A DNA stretch of 64,000 bases from Bacteroidaceae bacterium (GTDB lineage Bacteria; Bacteroidota; Bacteroidia; Bacteroidales; Barnesiellaceae_A), in NCBI GenBank assembly GCA_017531985.1, contig JAFXJY010000021.1, forward strand, positions 1 to 64,000, written 5' to 3'. The notes below the pieces were generated by a model. It worked only from the letters and a program-made list of their open reading frames with translations, ran no database searches and was not told the origin of the DNA. This document shows, one piece after another, positions 48,493-57,939 of the stretch (positions are counted from its first letter, which is position 1; each line of letters begins with the position of its first letter). The position numbers and the translations under genes are program-made.

Positions 48493-49938
48493 TTATCCCT
48501 CACGACTACGCAACCTGCGATAAAGCAGTATAACCGAGGTTGCTATGGCAATAATAGCGATCACCCATGCCAAAGGTCGAAGATAGATGTAGGCTACAAG
48601 AACTGCCATTGCCGTAAATGTGACTACTGCGGTAGCCATCCATGCTTGTCGACCGGGGGTTACTTGATAGTTGCTACGACAGGCTATGTAAATGATAACA
48701 AGGTATATCACAAATCCTATGGTATAAGAGGCACCGACTCCTGTCAGACCCCAATAGTGATAGCCTATGATATTGAGTGCGAGTGTGATAACATCGGATA
48801 GCAGTTCTGTTGCAAAATATAGTTTACCACTGCCCTTGGCAAGAAGAACAAAGCCCAATGACCACGAAATAGCCTTAAAGGTAATACCTTGTATGGCAAA
48901 GAGAAGATAACCGTTGATGACAAAGAAGTCGGTAGTATAGAGTATTCTCACCATCAACGGATGTAGGATGATGAAAATAGTTATGATGGGAGCAAGCATG
49001 AGTTGCATCATCTCCACCTGTTTGCCCACATAATGCGATAGTTGTGCATTATCTTTGGCTACACTCGACAGTCGTGGATAATACTCCATAGCCATAGCTG
49101 TAAAGATGAGTCCCACATACTTGTTCATCAGCGTAAATCCTGCTTGATAATATCCTACAACAGCTTCACCACTGCGAGCATTAAGGTAGGCAGCAAAGAT
49201 GTAGGAAAAGAGAGTAGTGATGAAACTGCTCACTGTCATAAAGACTCCTAATGTGACCATTTCTCGTCCTTGTAGGAGTGTTTGCTGCATGGTAAGTTGT
49301 GACTTGGCGATATGGCGTTCGCGATAAAAAAATGTTACTATCCATGTTGCAACAGCATAGAGTATAAGCGAGGGTACAATACCATCGATGCCCATAAAAT
49401 AATAAAGTGGCAGCGACACCATCAATGAAACGACAGAACCATACACCGAGCATCGAGCCAGCCGTTGCAATTGCTTTGTTCCTTGCAGAATAGCTTGTTC
49501 ACCCGATGTTAATGCATTGAACATCATTGTGCATGACAAGAGTACAAAACCCCATATATGGTTATCATCGCCAAATGTCCATTGGCTCAATAATGGTGCA
49601 AGAGAGATAAGTACCACGGCTCCTAATAATCCTACAAACCATGACCAACGACGCACGATGGTAACTATACGCGATATTTCACCATCATCGTTGTGCGAAT
49701 GTGCCTCTGAAATTTCACGCACCGAACTGCTACGGATGCCCAGTCCCGTAAGTGCAGCAACGGTCTCAATGGCACTATTATATAGTCCTATAATTCCTAT
49801 TCCTGAGCTGCCCAATAGTACGGCTATGACTTTGGTGCGAATAACCGAACATACGATACTCACCACCTGCACACCACCAAAGAGTGCTGCGGCCTTGGTT
49901 ATGATACGATTAAGATTATGTTCGGCAGGACGATTCAT
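48493..49938 (-). CDS. O-antigen/lipid-linked oligosaccharide flippase (MATE/MVF-like)
   Basis: From ATG 49938 the 481-residue product has about 12-14 membrane helices and the start FGGVQVVSIVCSVIRTKVIAVLLG typical of Wzx-type flippases. It probably moves a lipid-linked glycan across the inner membrane; the substrate is unknown. Its ATG overlaps the stop of the previous gene (ATGA at 49938-49935), so the two are translationally coupled. It is the last gene of the envelope operon. Confidence 0.88.
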   Translation of the reverse strand: MNRPAEHNLNRIITKAAALFGGVQVVSIVCSVIRTKVIAVLLGSSGIGIIGLYNSAIETVAALTGLGIRSSSVREISEAHSHNDDGEISRIVTIVRRWSWFVGLLGAVVLISLAPLLSQWTFGDDNHIWGFVLLSCTMMFNALTSGEQAILQGTKQLQRLARCSVYGSVVSLMVSLPLYYFMGIDGIVPSLILYAVATWIVTFFYRERHIAKSQLTMQQTLLQGREMVTLGVFMTVSSFITTLFSYIFAAYLNARSGEAVVGYYQAGFTLMNKYVGLIFTAMAMEYYPRLSSVAKDNAQLSHYVGKQVEMMQLMLAPIITIFIILHPLMVRILYTTDFFVINGYLLFAIQGITFKAISWSLGFVLLAKGSGKLYFATELLSDVITLALNIIGYHYWGLTGVGASYTIGFVIYLVIIYIACRSNYQVTPGRQAWMATAVVTFTAMAVLVAYIYLRPLAWVIAIIAIATSVILLYRRLRSREG

Positions 49939-50879
49939 AACGATATGCAATAAGTTTCATATACCACACCGCGAGCACCGAAACCTTCTTTCTGCGACAA
50001 TAATCCGGTATTGAGCAATGCACCATTTTGTTCGGTCGATATGCCAAAGTCGAAATAGTTACACTCACTATATTCATGCTCTATCAGTCGGGCAAAGAGG
50101 TAATCGAGGGCACCACAAGCCTTACCCTCGGGCGAGGCACTGATGTATTGTGCATGGGCTACACGTTCGGTTTTATACACCACGCATCCGGCTACAACAC
50201 GATTTTCGATACAAGCCGTATGCAACTTAATATTATCGGGGAAACGCTCTTGCAAAAGGGTTATTTCGGACAAGGAGTGTACAGGCTGTACTCCATGCCT
50301 ATTGCGAAGATTTTCTTCCAGAATACTCCAAAAAGGAGCAAAATCACCACCTGCGTGCAACGTTACACCACACTGAGTAGCACGTTTGATGCCACGCCTA
50401 CGCAACTGGGCATATCGCAACGGAACTCGCGGAACGACTGCCGAAGAGAGGTTGCATGCCGTACGCACCGCATCCATCTTATATAGTGCATATTCCTCAG
50501 CAGCATGCGGATAACATTGGTATATGTATGGTACAGGCTTGTAATACCACGATGTCACTCCTTGGCTTCGCAAATAATCGGCAGTGACTTCAAAGAGATT
50601 CAACATCTGCATAGATGTTATCTCGGGGCGGGTAACAAATCCTCCATATGTAAGTCCACCATGTGAAACCACTGCATCATCGTGAAGCGAAGCCGGAAGC
50701 AATGCCAGTAACTTGTCGTTGTGGTATATCATCAGTGAAGAATCCACAAAGCGATGAGCATGATACTCCATATAATCACGCATGAACAAGAACGTGCCAC
50801 CTGCCGAGGCTCTTACCTCGGCATCCCACACACTCTTATACTGTGGGTTGTAGGGTCTTATTTCAAGGTTTGCAATCAT
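49935..50879 (-). CDS. GNAT/FemAB-like acyltransferase
   Basis: This 314-residue protein has no signal peptide. Its layout fits a double-GNAT or FemAB-like fold: an N-terminal domain through GGLTYGGFVT and a C-terminal domain with CIENRVVAGCVVYKTERVAHAQYISASPEGKACGALDYL. Such enzymes pass acyl or aminoacyl groups to lipid-linked sugars or peptidoglycan precursors. The coupled flippase gene fits that. The acceptor is unknown. Confidence 0.75.
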   Translation of the reverse strand: MIANLEIRPYNPQYKSVWDAEVRASAGGTFLFMRDYMEYHAHRFVDSSLMIYHNDKLLALLPASLHDDAVVSHGGLTYGGFVTRPEITSMQMLNLFEVTADYLRSQGVTSWYYKPVPYIYQCYPHAAEEYALYKMDAVRTACNLSSAVVPRVPLRYAQLRRRGIKRATQCGVTLHAGGDFAPFWSILEENLRNRHGVQPVHSLSEITLLQERFPDNIKLHTACIENRVVAGCVVYKTERVAHAQYISASPEGKACGALDYLFARLIEHEYSECNYFDFGISTEQNGALLNTGLLSQKEGFGARGVVYETYCISL

Positions 50880-50900
50880 AATTTTGTCATCGGGGGGGTA

Positions 50901-52226
50901 TTACATGTCAAGCCAATGCTCGGGGTTGAGTTTTTTCATCTCTTTGCGTATTTGGAACGAAAATCGGGTGCGATTATTGTCCTTGGGGTCACTATAAATC
51001 AAACCCAATTCCTGACGTACTTCAACTTTATCGCCGGCCTTAACATACACTTCAATAAGCCCCGTATAAACGGTGTAATAGTTACCATGACGCAGCATAA
51101 CAGCCTTTTCGGCACCTCCGAAAGAGAAAACTCGAGCTACTTCTCCACCATAGACAGCACGAGCCTTAGCTCCGGGAGTGGTCTCTATGTCTATACCTAT
51201 ATTATTCTTATCAAGATATTTAAATTCGGGATGTTTCTGGAATCCGAAGTGTCCGACAATGCGATATTGAGCCGACGTGGGAAAAGGGAGTTTTCCCTTG
51301 TTCTTCTCGAAACTGCCTGACAGTTCTCGATCGGCACGAGGCATGTTATACTGCGACTTAGATGCAGGATTGGATGAGGATTGAGCAGTTTCATCTTTCT
51401 TCTCTGCCGGTGTTGATGTCGAGGCATCACCTTGCTCGGCAGCAAGTCGTGCAGCCTCAGCCTCGGCTTCGGCACGAGCCCGCTCAGCAGCTTTGCGTGC
51501 CTCTTCGGCAATAATATTATCTATCTGATTGTTCAGTCGATCTATATCGGCACGCTGGCGATTAGCCTCTTTTCTCAATGACTTTTCTTTTTTGCGTAAT
51601 TGGGCAACGAAGTCTTTTTTATCCTTTTGTTTAGACTTCAACGAGTTAGCCTCTTTGGTTCGCTCAGCAATGATACTCTGACGCTCGACAATCAACGAGT
51701 CAAGATGTTGTTGTTTGACATCCAACTCTATTCTCTTCAACTTGATGTCTTGTGCTTGTTGTTTACGCCACTGCGAATACTCTTTCAGATAACGAGCTCG
51801 ACGGTAGGATTGCTCAAAAGAGTTAGCCGAGAAAATAAACAAAAGCTTGTCATACTTATTTTGCCGGTTTCCCATGCTGCGAACAGCCTTGGCATACGAA
51901 TCTTGCTTCTCTTTCAGCTCGCGTTGAAGCAGCACAATAGAGTCTTGCATCTGTTTCTGCTGCCGGTTGAGTCGTGACACTTCGGCACTGAGAGCATTGA
52001 TGTATTTATTGCGGTCTTTAATTTCGGCATTGAGCAGTTCCAACTCACTAATCATGCTCTTGGCACTTTTCAAGTTCTTCTGCAATGCTCGATTGGTCTC
52101 TCGCAACTGTAACTCAATCTGCTCTTTGTCATGACGCAAATCATCAATATTTTGGGCTGAAACAACTTGTGCAAGGCACAACAACGTCACGCACAACAAG
52201 CCTGATATTTTCTTATATCCCATCAT
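50901..52226 (-). CDS. EnvC-like coiled-coil protein with degenerate M23 (LytM) domain
   Basis: This 441-residue protein has a signal peptide (about residues 1-24), a coiled-coil region of about 230 residues, a low-complexity linker and a C-terminal LytM domain. Zinc-binding positions look lost. The usual HxxxD start appears as NNIGID (Asp kept, His replaced by Asn), and the HxH strand appears as YTVYTGL without the second His. The end FSFQIRKEMKKLNPEHWL closely resembles E. coli EnvC. EnvC-type proteins activate amidases rather than cut peptidoglycan themselves. The start overlaps the upstream stop by 4 bases (ATGA). Confidence 0.9.
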   Translation of the reverse strand: MMGYKKISGLLCVTLLCLAQVVSAQNIDDLRHDKEQIELQLRETNRALQKNLKSAKSMISELELLNAEIKDRNKYINALSAEVSRLNRQQKQMQDSIVLLQRELKEKQDSYAKAVRSMGNRQNKYDKLLFIFSANSFEQSYRRARYLKEYSQWRKQQAQDIKLKRIELDVKQQHLDSLIVERQSIIAERTKEANSLKSKQKDKKDFVAQLRKKEKSLRKEANRQRADIDRLNNQIDNIIAEEARKAAERARAEAEAEAARLAAEQGDASTSTPAEKKDETAQSSSNPASKSQYNMPRADRELSGSFEKNKGKLPFPTSAQYRIVGHFGFQKHPEFKYLDKNNIGIDIETTPGAKARAVYGGEVARVFSFGGAEKAVMLRHGNYYTVYTGLIEVYVKAGDKVEVRQELGLIYSDPKDNNRTRFSFQIRKEMKKLNPEHWLDM

Positions 52227-53158
52227 TTCAATAACGATTCGACAACCGTCGATAGAGTTGTCTTTTTCATACCATTAGTTGACAATTTCTCCACCGAAAT
52301 AGGAGTATCCCACTTCACCGACGAATATTGTATATTTATCGAGTAGCTCTTTGACTTACCTTGTGCTGTAAGTATAAGTGTATGAGGCAACTTACACTCG
52401 GCAAATGAATCATTGTATTGATATTCGCAATGCAATTGACGATGAGACATCAATTGTTGAGCCACAGCACAGATAAGCCGGCTTTCATTCATGGCAAACA
52501 TATAAACGACACCATCAGGTAGCTCTCGTGGTTGCATAGCCCAGTCACTACCAGCAGTCTCGAAGATAAATCTATCGTAATCGTCTTCTACAAGAGAAGT
52601 ATGCCCCAAGAGAAAGGGACGACCCAATAAAGTGTTCTGCAAGTCGCTGATAGTAGGCTCAAAGGGTATATTATCGCTAAACGATGTTATACCTTCGGCA
52701 ATATAACGCTTATTGATTTTATCATATAAGAAAACACTATCGCGGGTCATCACTACACGGGCTATCTCTATACCGAAGATGGGACGTAGCGATACCGATA
52801 TGCTTTCGTTGTTAATCATACGCATCTCGAACGAAGAACTCAACGACCCTAACGATACACGCCCCTTTGTAACAATGGTGTTCCAAGGTGCTTGTACTGA
52901 CAGCATGTTGTCAAACATGATTTCTGTTTGTAATTTTTCCACCTCATCGGTCGACTGCCTGTCGGTAGTAACATCGTCATCCTTTGGGGACTCAGAGGAT
53001 GTTGAAGGTGTTTCTGTTGCAGATTGTTGCAAAGAATCGGTAGGTGTTACAATGGCAGGCACGTCCTTATCGGGAGATGTCAACACTGCTCGACGGCTCC
53101 TACATCCCGTTACCAACACCAGTAGTGTCAGAGCTATTATCAGTGCTATTCGTTTCAT
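52223..53158 (-). CDS. DUF4292 lipoprotein
   Basis: This 311-residue protein has a lipoprotein signal (lipobox VTGC, Cys19) and a Ser/Thr/Asp-rich linker. Its core contains NMLSVQAPWNTIVTKGRVSLGSL and LRPIFGIEIARVVMTRDSVFLYDKINKRYI, which fit DUF4292, a LolA-like beta fold family of Bacteroidota. Periplasmic lipoprotein or lipid handling is inference. Its 5' end overlaps the preceding TPR gene by 59 bases. The lipobox requires this start, so the overlap is real. Confidence 0.85.
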   Translation of the reverse strand: MKRIALIIALTLLVLVTGCRSRRAVLTSPDKDVPAIVTPTDSLQQSATETPSTSSESPKDDDVTTDRQSTDEVEKLQTEIMFDNMLSVQAPWNTIVTKGRVSLGSLSSSFEMRMINNESISVSLRPIFGIEIARVVMTRDSVFLYDKINKRYIAEGITSFSDNIPFEPTISDLQNTLLGRPFLLGHTSLVEDDYDRFIFETAGSDWAMQPRELPDGVVYMFAMNESRLICAVAQQLMSHRQLHCEYQYNDSFAECKLPHTLILTAQGKSKSYSINIQYSSVKWDTPISVEKLSTNGMKKTTLSTVVESLLK

Positions 53159-54884
53159 CTTCTATATATTGTTTTAATTCTATTTTCTTTCGCAATATAG
53201 TACTATCACCACCAGCCTCTTGTGCTTTCAACCATTGCTCCACCGCACCATCAACATCGCCCGACATGGCAAGTATATCGCCATAATGCTCATAGTAGAT
53301 AGCTACATCCGTTGCGTTAACATCTAACTTGGCAATAGCCTGTTCCATATATACACGAGCTATGAAATAAGACTCCATTTTAAACATAATCCATGCATAG
53401 GTATCGATATAAGTAGGATTGTCGGGTGAAATTTTCATGGCCTTGACACTCATCGTCTCAGCTTTCAACAAGTCACCACCATTCTCAGCCAACTTGTAGG
53501 CATAATTATTAAGCAACCATGCATTGTCGGGGGCATATATCATAGCCGAATCGTAATATTGATAGCACTTATCAAGGATGTCCCTTGCCGAATATATATC
53601 ACCTAACAGAGTATAAAAGACAGCTTTTTCGGCATGGTTCTGCTCGTTGCATCGCTCCAAGCCCTTGTGAATATACATTTCGGCTTCATCATAACGCTCG
53701 TCGATAGCCAAGGCATTGCTTATGTACATGTAAGTATTACCATTGTCGCCACCGCGTTCAATCACTTTGTGACCGGCCTCCAAGGCATCGGCACTCCTGC
53801 CGGGTCGTAGAGAAACTTTCAGCAACTGTTCCCAGTCGGCACAGCTATCAGTCTGCATAGCAACAGTACGAATCTGTTCATGAGCTTCATCCCAACGTTC
53901 GTAATATATCAGTATCGATGCATAATCTTTACGCAGTTGCGATTCATAGGGATATAACTCAACCATACGCCGATAAGCCTCAAAGAATGATGTATCACCT
54001 GCAAAATAAGAAATCTGATGAATGTAGTTTTCAAATATCTTATATTTGTCGCGGTATTCAATATTCATATTGTCCCACACATGAGCATATTCTCGATGAA
54101 ACCCTAAGGTGTCACCTTGCGATAGAAAGTAATCAGCTTGTTCTATTTGCAACATCGGTTCTTCCGGATCTATTGCTATTACCTTGTCAAGCAATGCCCT
54201 ACGCAACGAGTCGCAATGATAATGGCTATATACACTACTCAAATATATGGCATAATAAATATTGGTCGGATTGTTTTGCACCAGCTCCTCGGCAATATTT
54301 ATGGCAGCAGCAGTATCACCCTTGGCATCATAAAGATTGACACGATAGGAAGTCAATTCGGGAGAGTTGCCCATGTATGTCTCTATCGAATCATAACAAG
54401 CAAGAGCCTTATCATACTCGTCCTGATAGATATACGCTATGGCCAGAGACTCATAAACTTCGGGGCGTTGAGGATGATTGCGAATAATACGTTTAAAAAC
54501 CTCCTCGGCCTTGTCGTACTGTTGGAGTTGAACCATCGAAGTTGCATAAGTCATGTTATACCAGAAGTGAGTTGTATCGCCCTCGGCAGCTCGCTGCATA
54601 AAGTTTATGGCTGCATCGGGCATCTGCAAGCGTATATACAACATCGACAAGCAATATTGAGCCGATAGAGCAGTAGGATTGACATGATGAGCCTCTTTCA
54701 TCAGAGCCAAAGCCGCATCATAATTACCCAAGACATTCTGTCGCTCAGCCTCCATATATAGGTAATTATACAATATTGTATCTACCTCATTGACACATGT
54801 CGAACGAGTCTTCTTGGCACCGACAGCCTGCAATAATACTCCGGCACACAAGATGAATAACAATATATATAATAACCGTCTCAC
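53100..54884 (-). CDS. TPR-repeat secreted or periplasmic protein
   Basis: This 594-residue protein has a signal peptide (MRRLLYILLFILCAGVLLQA) and TPR repeats over most of its length (for example YDAALALMKEAHHVNPTALSAQYCLSMLYIRL and ALAIDERYDEAEMYIHKGLERCNE). TPRs bind other proteins. The conserved order dut-TPR-DUF4292-EnvC points to envelope biogenesis, but no reaction can be named. It starts 11 bases after dut. Confidence 0.85.
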   Translation of the reverse strand: MRRLLYILLFILCAGVLLQAVGAKKTRSTCVNEVDTILYNYLYMEAERQNVLGNYDAALALMKEAHHVNPTALSAQYCLSMLYIRLQMPDAAINFMQRAAEGDTTHFWYNMTYATSMVQLQQYDKAEEVFKRIIRNHPQRPEVYESLAIAYIYQDEYDKALACYDSIETYMGNSPELTSYRVNLYDAKGDTAAAINIAEELVQNNPTNIYYAIYLSSVYSHYHCDSLRRALLDKVIAIDPEEPMLQIEQADYFLSQGDTLGFHREYAHVWDNMNIEYRDKYKIFENYIHQISYFAGDTSFFEAYRRMVELYPYESQLRKDYASILIYYERWDEAHEQIRTVAMQTDSCADWEQLLKVSLRPGRSADALEAGHKVIERGGDNGNTYMYISNALAIDERYDEAEMYIHKGLERCNEQNHAEKAVFYTLLGDIYSARDILDKCYQYYDSAMIYAPDNAWLLNNYAYKLAENGGDLLKAETMSVKAMKISPDNPTYIDTYAWIMFKMESYFIARVYMEQAIAKLDVNATDVAIYYEHYGDILAMSGDVDGAVEQWLKAQEAGGDSTILRKKIELKQYIEDETNSTDNSSDTTGVGNGM

Positions 54885-54895
54885 AATCTATCACA

Positions 54896-55336
54896 TTACT
54901 TTACACCAGTGTGACCAAAGCCACCTGCACCACGTTCTGTTTCGTCAAGCGAGTCGGTTTCAGCCCACTGCACACGACTATATTGAGCCACCACCATCTG
55001 ACCCACACGCTCGCCATCTTCTATGACAAAAGCTTTGTCGGAATGATTGATAAGTATAATACCTATCTCACCGCGATAATCGGCGTCAATGGTACCCGGC
55101 GAATTTAACACTGTAATACCATACTTGATAGCCAATCCGCTGCGAGGACGTATCTGAGCCTCATAACCCTCAGGAAGAGCTATAAATAATCCCGTAGGAA
55201 TGAGCCGACGCTCACCGGGTTGAAGTGTTATTGCCTCATCGAGGTTGGCACGAATGTCCATACCGGCCGACAGCGGGGTACTATACGAAGGTAAAGCATG
55301 ATGCGAACGATTGATAATAGATACTGTTACAGCCAT
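54896..55336 (-). CDS. dut: dUTP diphosphatase
   Basis: This 146-residue trimeric dUTPase hydrolyses dUTP to dUMP and pyrophosphate. All five motifs are visible: [38 protein letters not shown] and [10 protein letters not shown]. It is the first gene of the - strand operon that ends at 48493. The intergenic region to the divergent GT2 gene is 149 bases. Confidence 0.97.
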   Translation of the reverse strand: MAVTVSIINRSHHALPSYSTPLSAGMDIRANLDEAITLQPGERRLIPTGLFIALPEGYEAQIRPRSGLAIKYGITVLNSPGTIDADYRGEIGIILINHSDKAFVIEDGERVGQMVVAQYSRVQWAETDSLDETERGAGGFGHTGVK

Positions 55337-55473
55337 AGATTTATGCTTTAAAGATTATGTTTATAAGTTAAGTATATGATTAAAAAAATATTCGAAACAC
55401 AAATTTCATGCGAAAATACAGAAAACTCCACAAAAACATTCAAGAAAAACACTCTTTTTTGCAAACTTATATA

Positions 55474-55481
55474 TAATTTTG
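55474..55481 (+). promoter_or_regulatory. -7 box at the GT2 gene start
   Basis: TAATTTTG (55474-55481) matches TAnnTTTG and ends only four bases before the ATG at 55486. If it is used, the transcript is leaderless for that ATG, or has a leader of about 10 bases for ATG 55498. Confidence 0.5.
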
Positions 55482-55485
55482 CCGT

Positions 55486-56451
55486 ATGAGAGAACCTATG
55501 AGTATAGTCATACCTGTATTTAATCGTGCCAAGGAGCTTCCTCGCACGGTTGCATCGATTGCAGCACAAGACTACCGTCCTTTGCATCTCATACTTGTAG
55601 ACAACAACTCATCCGACCATTCACTCGATGTGTGCCACCAATTGCAACAACAATATCAATCACAAGATTTTACCATCGACGTACTGCAACAGCCTCGAGC
55701 CGGAGCCTCAGCAGCCCGCAACATGGGACTGGCACACGTTGCGAGCCGATATATGATGTTTTTCGACAGCGACGATGTGTTACACAACGATAGCGTATCA
55801 CGCTATATGCAAGCCTTTGCCCACCACCCCGACTCCGACATCATAGGCTCAACAATTGAATTTCACGATGGCACACGCTCATTAGGTATCGCCAAGGCAG
55901 TCTTTACAAGCCATCCGGAGCCTCACATCATACATGGTACACTATCGACACAACGATTTGCGGCACGTACACAACTCATCCGCGAAGTGGGTGGTTGGCA
56001 AGAAGAGTATAACGGATGGGAAGATTGGAATTTAGGTATCCGGTTATTGTTGCACACTTCCCACATTCATTGGCTACAAGGCTCACCGGTTGCAACAGTT
56101 TATCTGCATGAAAATACACTCACGGCACGTACACACCTCGCAGGATACAAACATTTTCATCAAGCAGTGCGACACTCTTTACACGATATTCGACAATCGC
56201 AACATCCTCGCAAATTGCGACTGGAACGACTTGTAATATACCGGCAAATACTATTATCGGCACACGTATTGAGAGAAGCTCGCCGTCAAGATAATCATGA
56301 ATTACTAACATTCAGTCAATACCTCTACAACGAGGCAATGAACGAAAACAACACAACGTGGAGCATGCGACTATTATTTCGTTTCTGCCTTACCTATGCT
56401 TCACGCGGAGGTCGTGGGTGTGGCACATTAGCCCAATGGATAATAAGATGA
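55486..56451 (+). CDS. Glycosyltransferase family 2
   Basis: This 321-residue GT2 enzyme has the GT-A fold: MSIVIPVFNRAKEL, DNNSSDHS and the DxD-type metal motif FFDSDD, then GGWQEEYNGWEDWNLGIRLL. It transfers a sugar from a nucleotide-sugar to an acceptor in surface glycan synthesis. Donor and acceptor are unknown. ATG 55486 is followed by ATG 55498 (MSIVIPVFN), and either could be used. It is divergent from dut and may serve the envelope genes nearby. Confidence 0.9.
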   Translation: MREPMSIVIPVFNRAKELPRTVASIAAQDYRPLHLILVDNNSSDHSLDVCHQLQQQYQSQDFTIDVLQQPRAGASAARNMGLAHVASRYMMFFDSDDVLHNDSVSRYMQAFAHHPDSDIIGSTIEFHDGTRSLGIAKAVFTSHPEPHIIHGTLSTQRFAARTQLIREVGGWQEEYNGWEDWNLGIRLLLHTSHIHWLQGSPVATVYLHENTLTARTHLAGYKHFHQAVRHSLHDIRQSQHPRKLRLERLVIYRQILLSAHVLREARRQDNHELLTFSQYLYNEAMNENNTTWSMRLLFRFCLTYASRGGRGCGTLAQWIIR

Positions 56452-56538
56452 CGTGACTGACACAACGCATAAGAATAAGATTTACATTTTTCAACACACA
56501 TTACCATTATAAAAAAGGATATTTTCGGCAGAATTTAC

Positions 56539-56546
56539 TACTTTTG
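56539..56546 (+). promoter_or_regulatory. -7 box of dgt
   Basis: TACTTTTG fits TAnnTTTG, 23 bases before ATG 56570. The -33 element is weak. It gives a short leader of about 20 bases. Confidence 0.5.
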
Positions 56547-56569
56547 CAACATATTATATCCGTATCCAG

Positions 56570-57931
56570 ATGACACAAACACCCGATATACAAGGGCGAA
56601 TGAGTTGGGATAAACTTATCACGTCCAAACGTTTCGGCATGGAACAATACCATGACGAACGCACACACACACGCACCGATTTCCAACGCGATTACGACCG
56701 GTTGATATTCTCGGCACCTTTTCGCCGATTGCAGAACAAGACACAAGTATTTCCACTACCCGGCAGCATATTTGTTCATAACCGACTGACACACAGCCTT
56801 GAAGTATCAAGTGTGGGGCGTTCGTTGGGAAATAACGTAGCCTTGGGACTTACCGAAAAATATGCCGGTACAGCCACAGCCGAGAAATTAAATCACTTGG
56901 GTTCAATTGTTGCAGCAGCCTGTTTGGCACACGACTTAGGCAATCCCCCATTTGGACATTCGGGCGAAAAAGCTATTGCCACATACTTCTCAGAGGGAAA
57001 AGGATTGGCTCTGAAAGAGCAAATAAACGACGAGTGGGAGTGGAACGATTTTACCCATTTCGAAGGAAACGCCAATGCTTTCCGTCTGCTCACACATCAG
57101 TTCAACGGTCGGCGTCCGGGAGGCTTTGCCCTCACCTACTCGACACTGGCATCTATTGTCAAGTATCCCTATGCATCGACTCTGTCGAGCAAAAAAGGAA
57201 AGTCGGGGTTCTTCAAGTCGGAGAGTGACGACTTTCACCGCGTAGCAACCGACTTAGGGTTACTGCAAGATGGTGACAGCGGTCTACGTTATCATCGTCA
57301 CCCCTTGGTCTACCTTGTTGAAGCCGCCGATGATATATGCTATCAGATAATGGACATCGAAGATGCACACAAGCTCAAATTACTCACCACCGACCAAACG
57401 AAAGAGTTATTATTGGGTTTCTTTGAGGAGAGTAAATTACCACACATCCGAGAAGTCTTGAAAATTGCCGATGACAATAACGAACAAATAGCCTACCTGC
57501 GTTCTCGCGTAATAGGGTTACTTATCGATGAGTGTTCGCAACTATTCATCGACAATGAAGAAGAATTACTAACAGGCCGATTTGAGGGATGCCTCATAGA
57601 GCATATTTCGCAAATACCGAGAGACGCCTATGCACACTGTTCGAAGGTAGCATTTTCCAAGATATACAAGAGCAATGATGTCCTTGATATAGAATTGGCG
57701 GGTAATCGCATTATCACCGAGTTGTTAGATAAACTCATCGATGCAGTCCTATACCCCGATAAGGCTTACTCGCAACTGTTGCTCAACAAGGTTCCTCAAC
57801 AATATGAAACACGAGCCGAGACCATCTACGGCAAGTTGCAAGCAGCCATCGATTACATCTCGGGAATGACCGATGTATATGCCCTCGACTTGTATCGAAA
57901 AATCAACGGCATGAGCCTGCCGGCTGTTTAA
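56570..57931 (+). CDS. dgt: Deoxyguanosinetriphosphate triphosphohydrolase (HD superfamily)
   Basis: This 453-residue HD-domain enzyme cuts dGTP, or related dNTPs, to the nucleoside and triphosphate. Motifs are FRRLQNKTQVF, NRLTHSLEV (His75), and AHDLGNPPFGHSGE (His121, Asp122), which bind metal. A second HD-related helix bundle follows. In this region it joins dut as a nucleotide-pool gene. Its stop is 8 bases from the next start, so the TPM gene is likely in the same transcript. Confidence 0.95.
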   Translation: MTQTPDIQGRMSWDKLITSKRFGMEQYHDERTHTRTDFQRDYDRLIFSAPFRRLQNKTQVFPLPGSIFVHNRLTHSLEVSSVGRSLGNNVALGLTEKYAGTATAEKLNHLGSIVAAACLAHDLGNPPFGHSGEKAIATYFSEGKGLALKEQINDEWEWNDFTHFEGNANAFRLLTHQFNGRRPGGFALTYSTLASIVKYPYASTLSSKKGKSGFFKSESDDFHRVATDLGLLQDGDSGLRYHRHPLVYLVEAADDICYQIMDIEDAHKLKLLTTDQTKELLLGFFEESKLPHIREVLKIADDNNEQIAYLRSRVIGLLIDECSQLFIDNEEELLTGRFEGCLIEHISQIPRDAYAHCSKVAFSKIYKSNDVLDIELAGNRIITELLDKLIDAVLYPDKAYSQLLLNKVPQQYETRAETIYGKLQAAIDYISGMTDVYALDLYRKINGMSLPAV

Positions 57932-57939
57932 TAGAGTAT

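Noticed and set aside
50901-52226. Active M23 endopeptidase
   Set aside because: Two of the expected zinc ligands are replaced; the C-terminal part resembles the non-catalytic EnvC.
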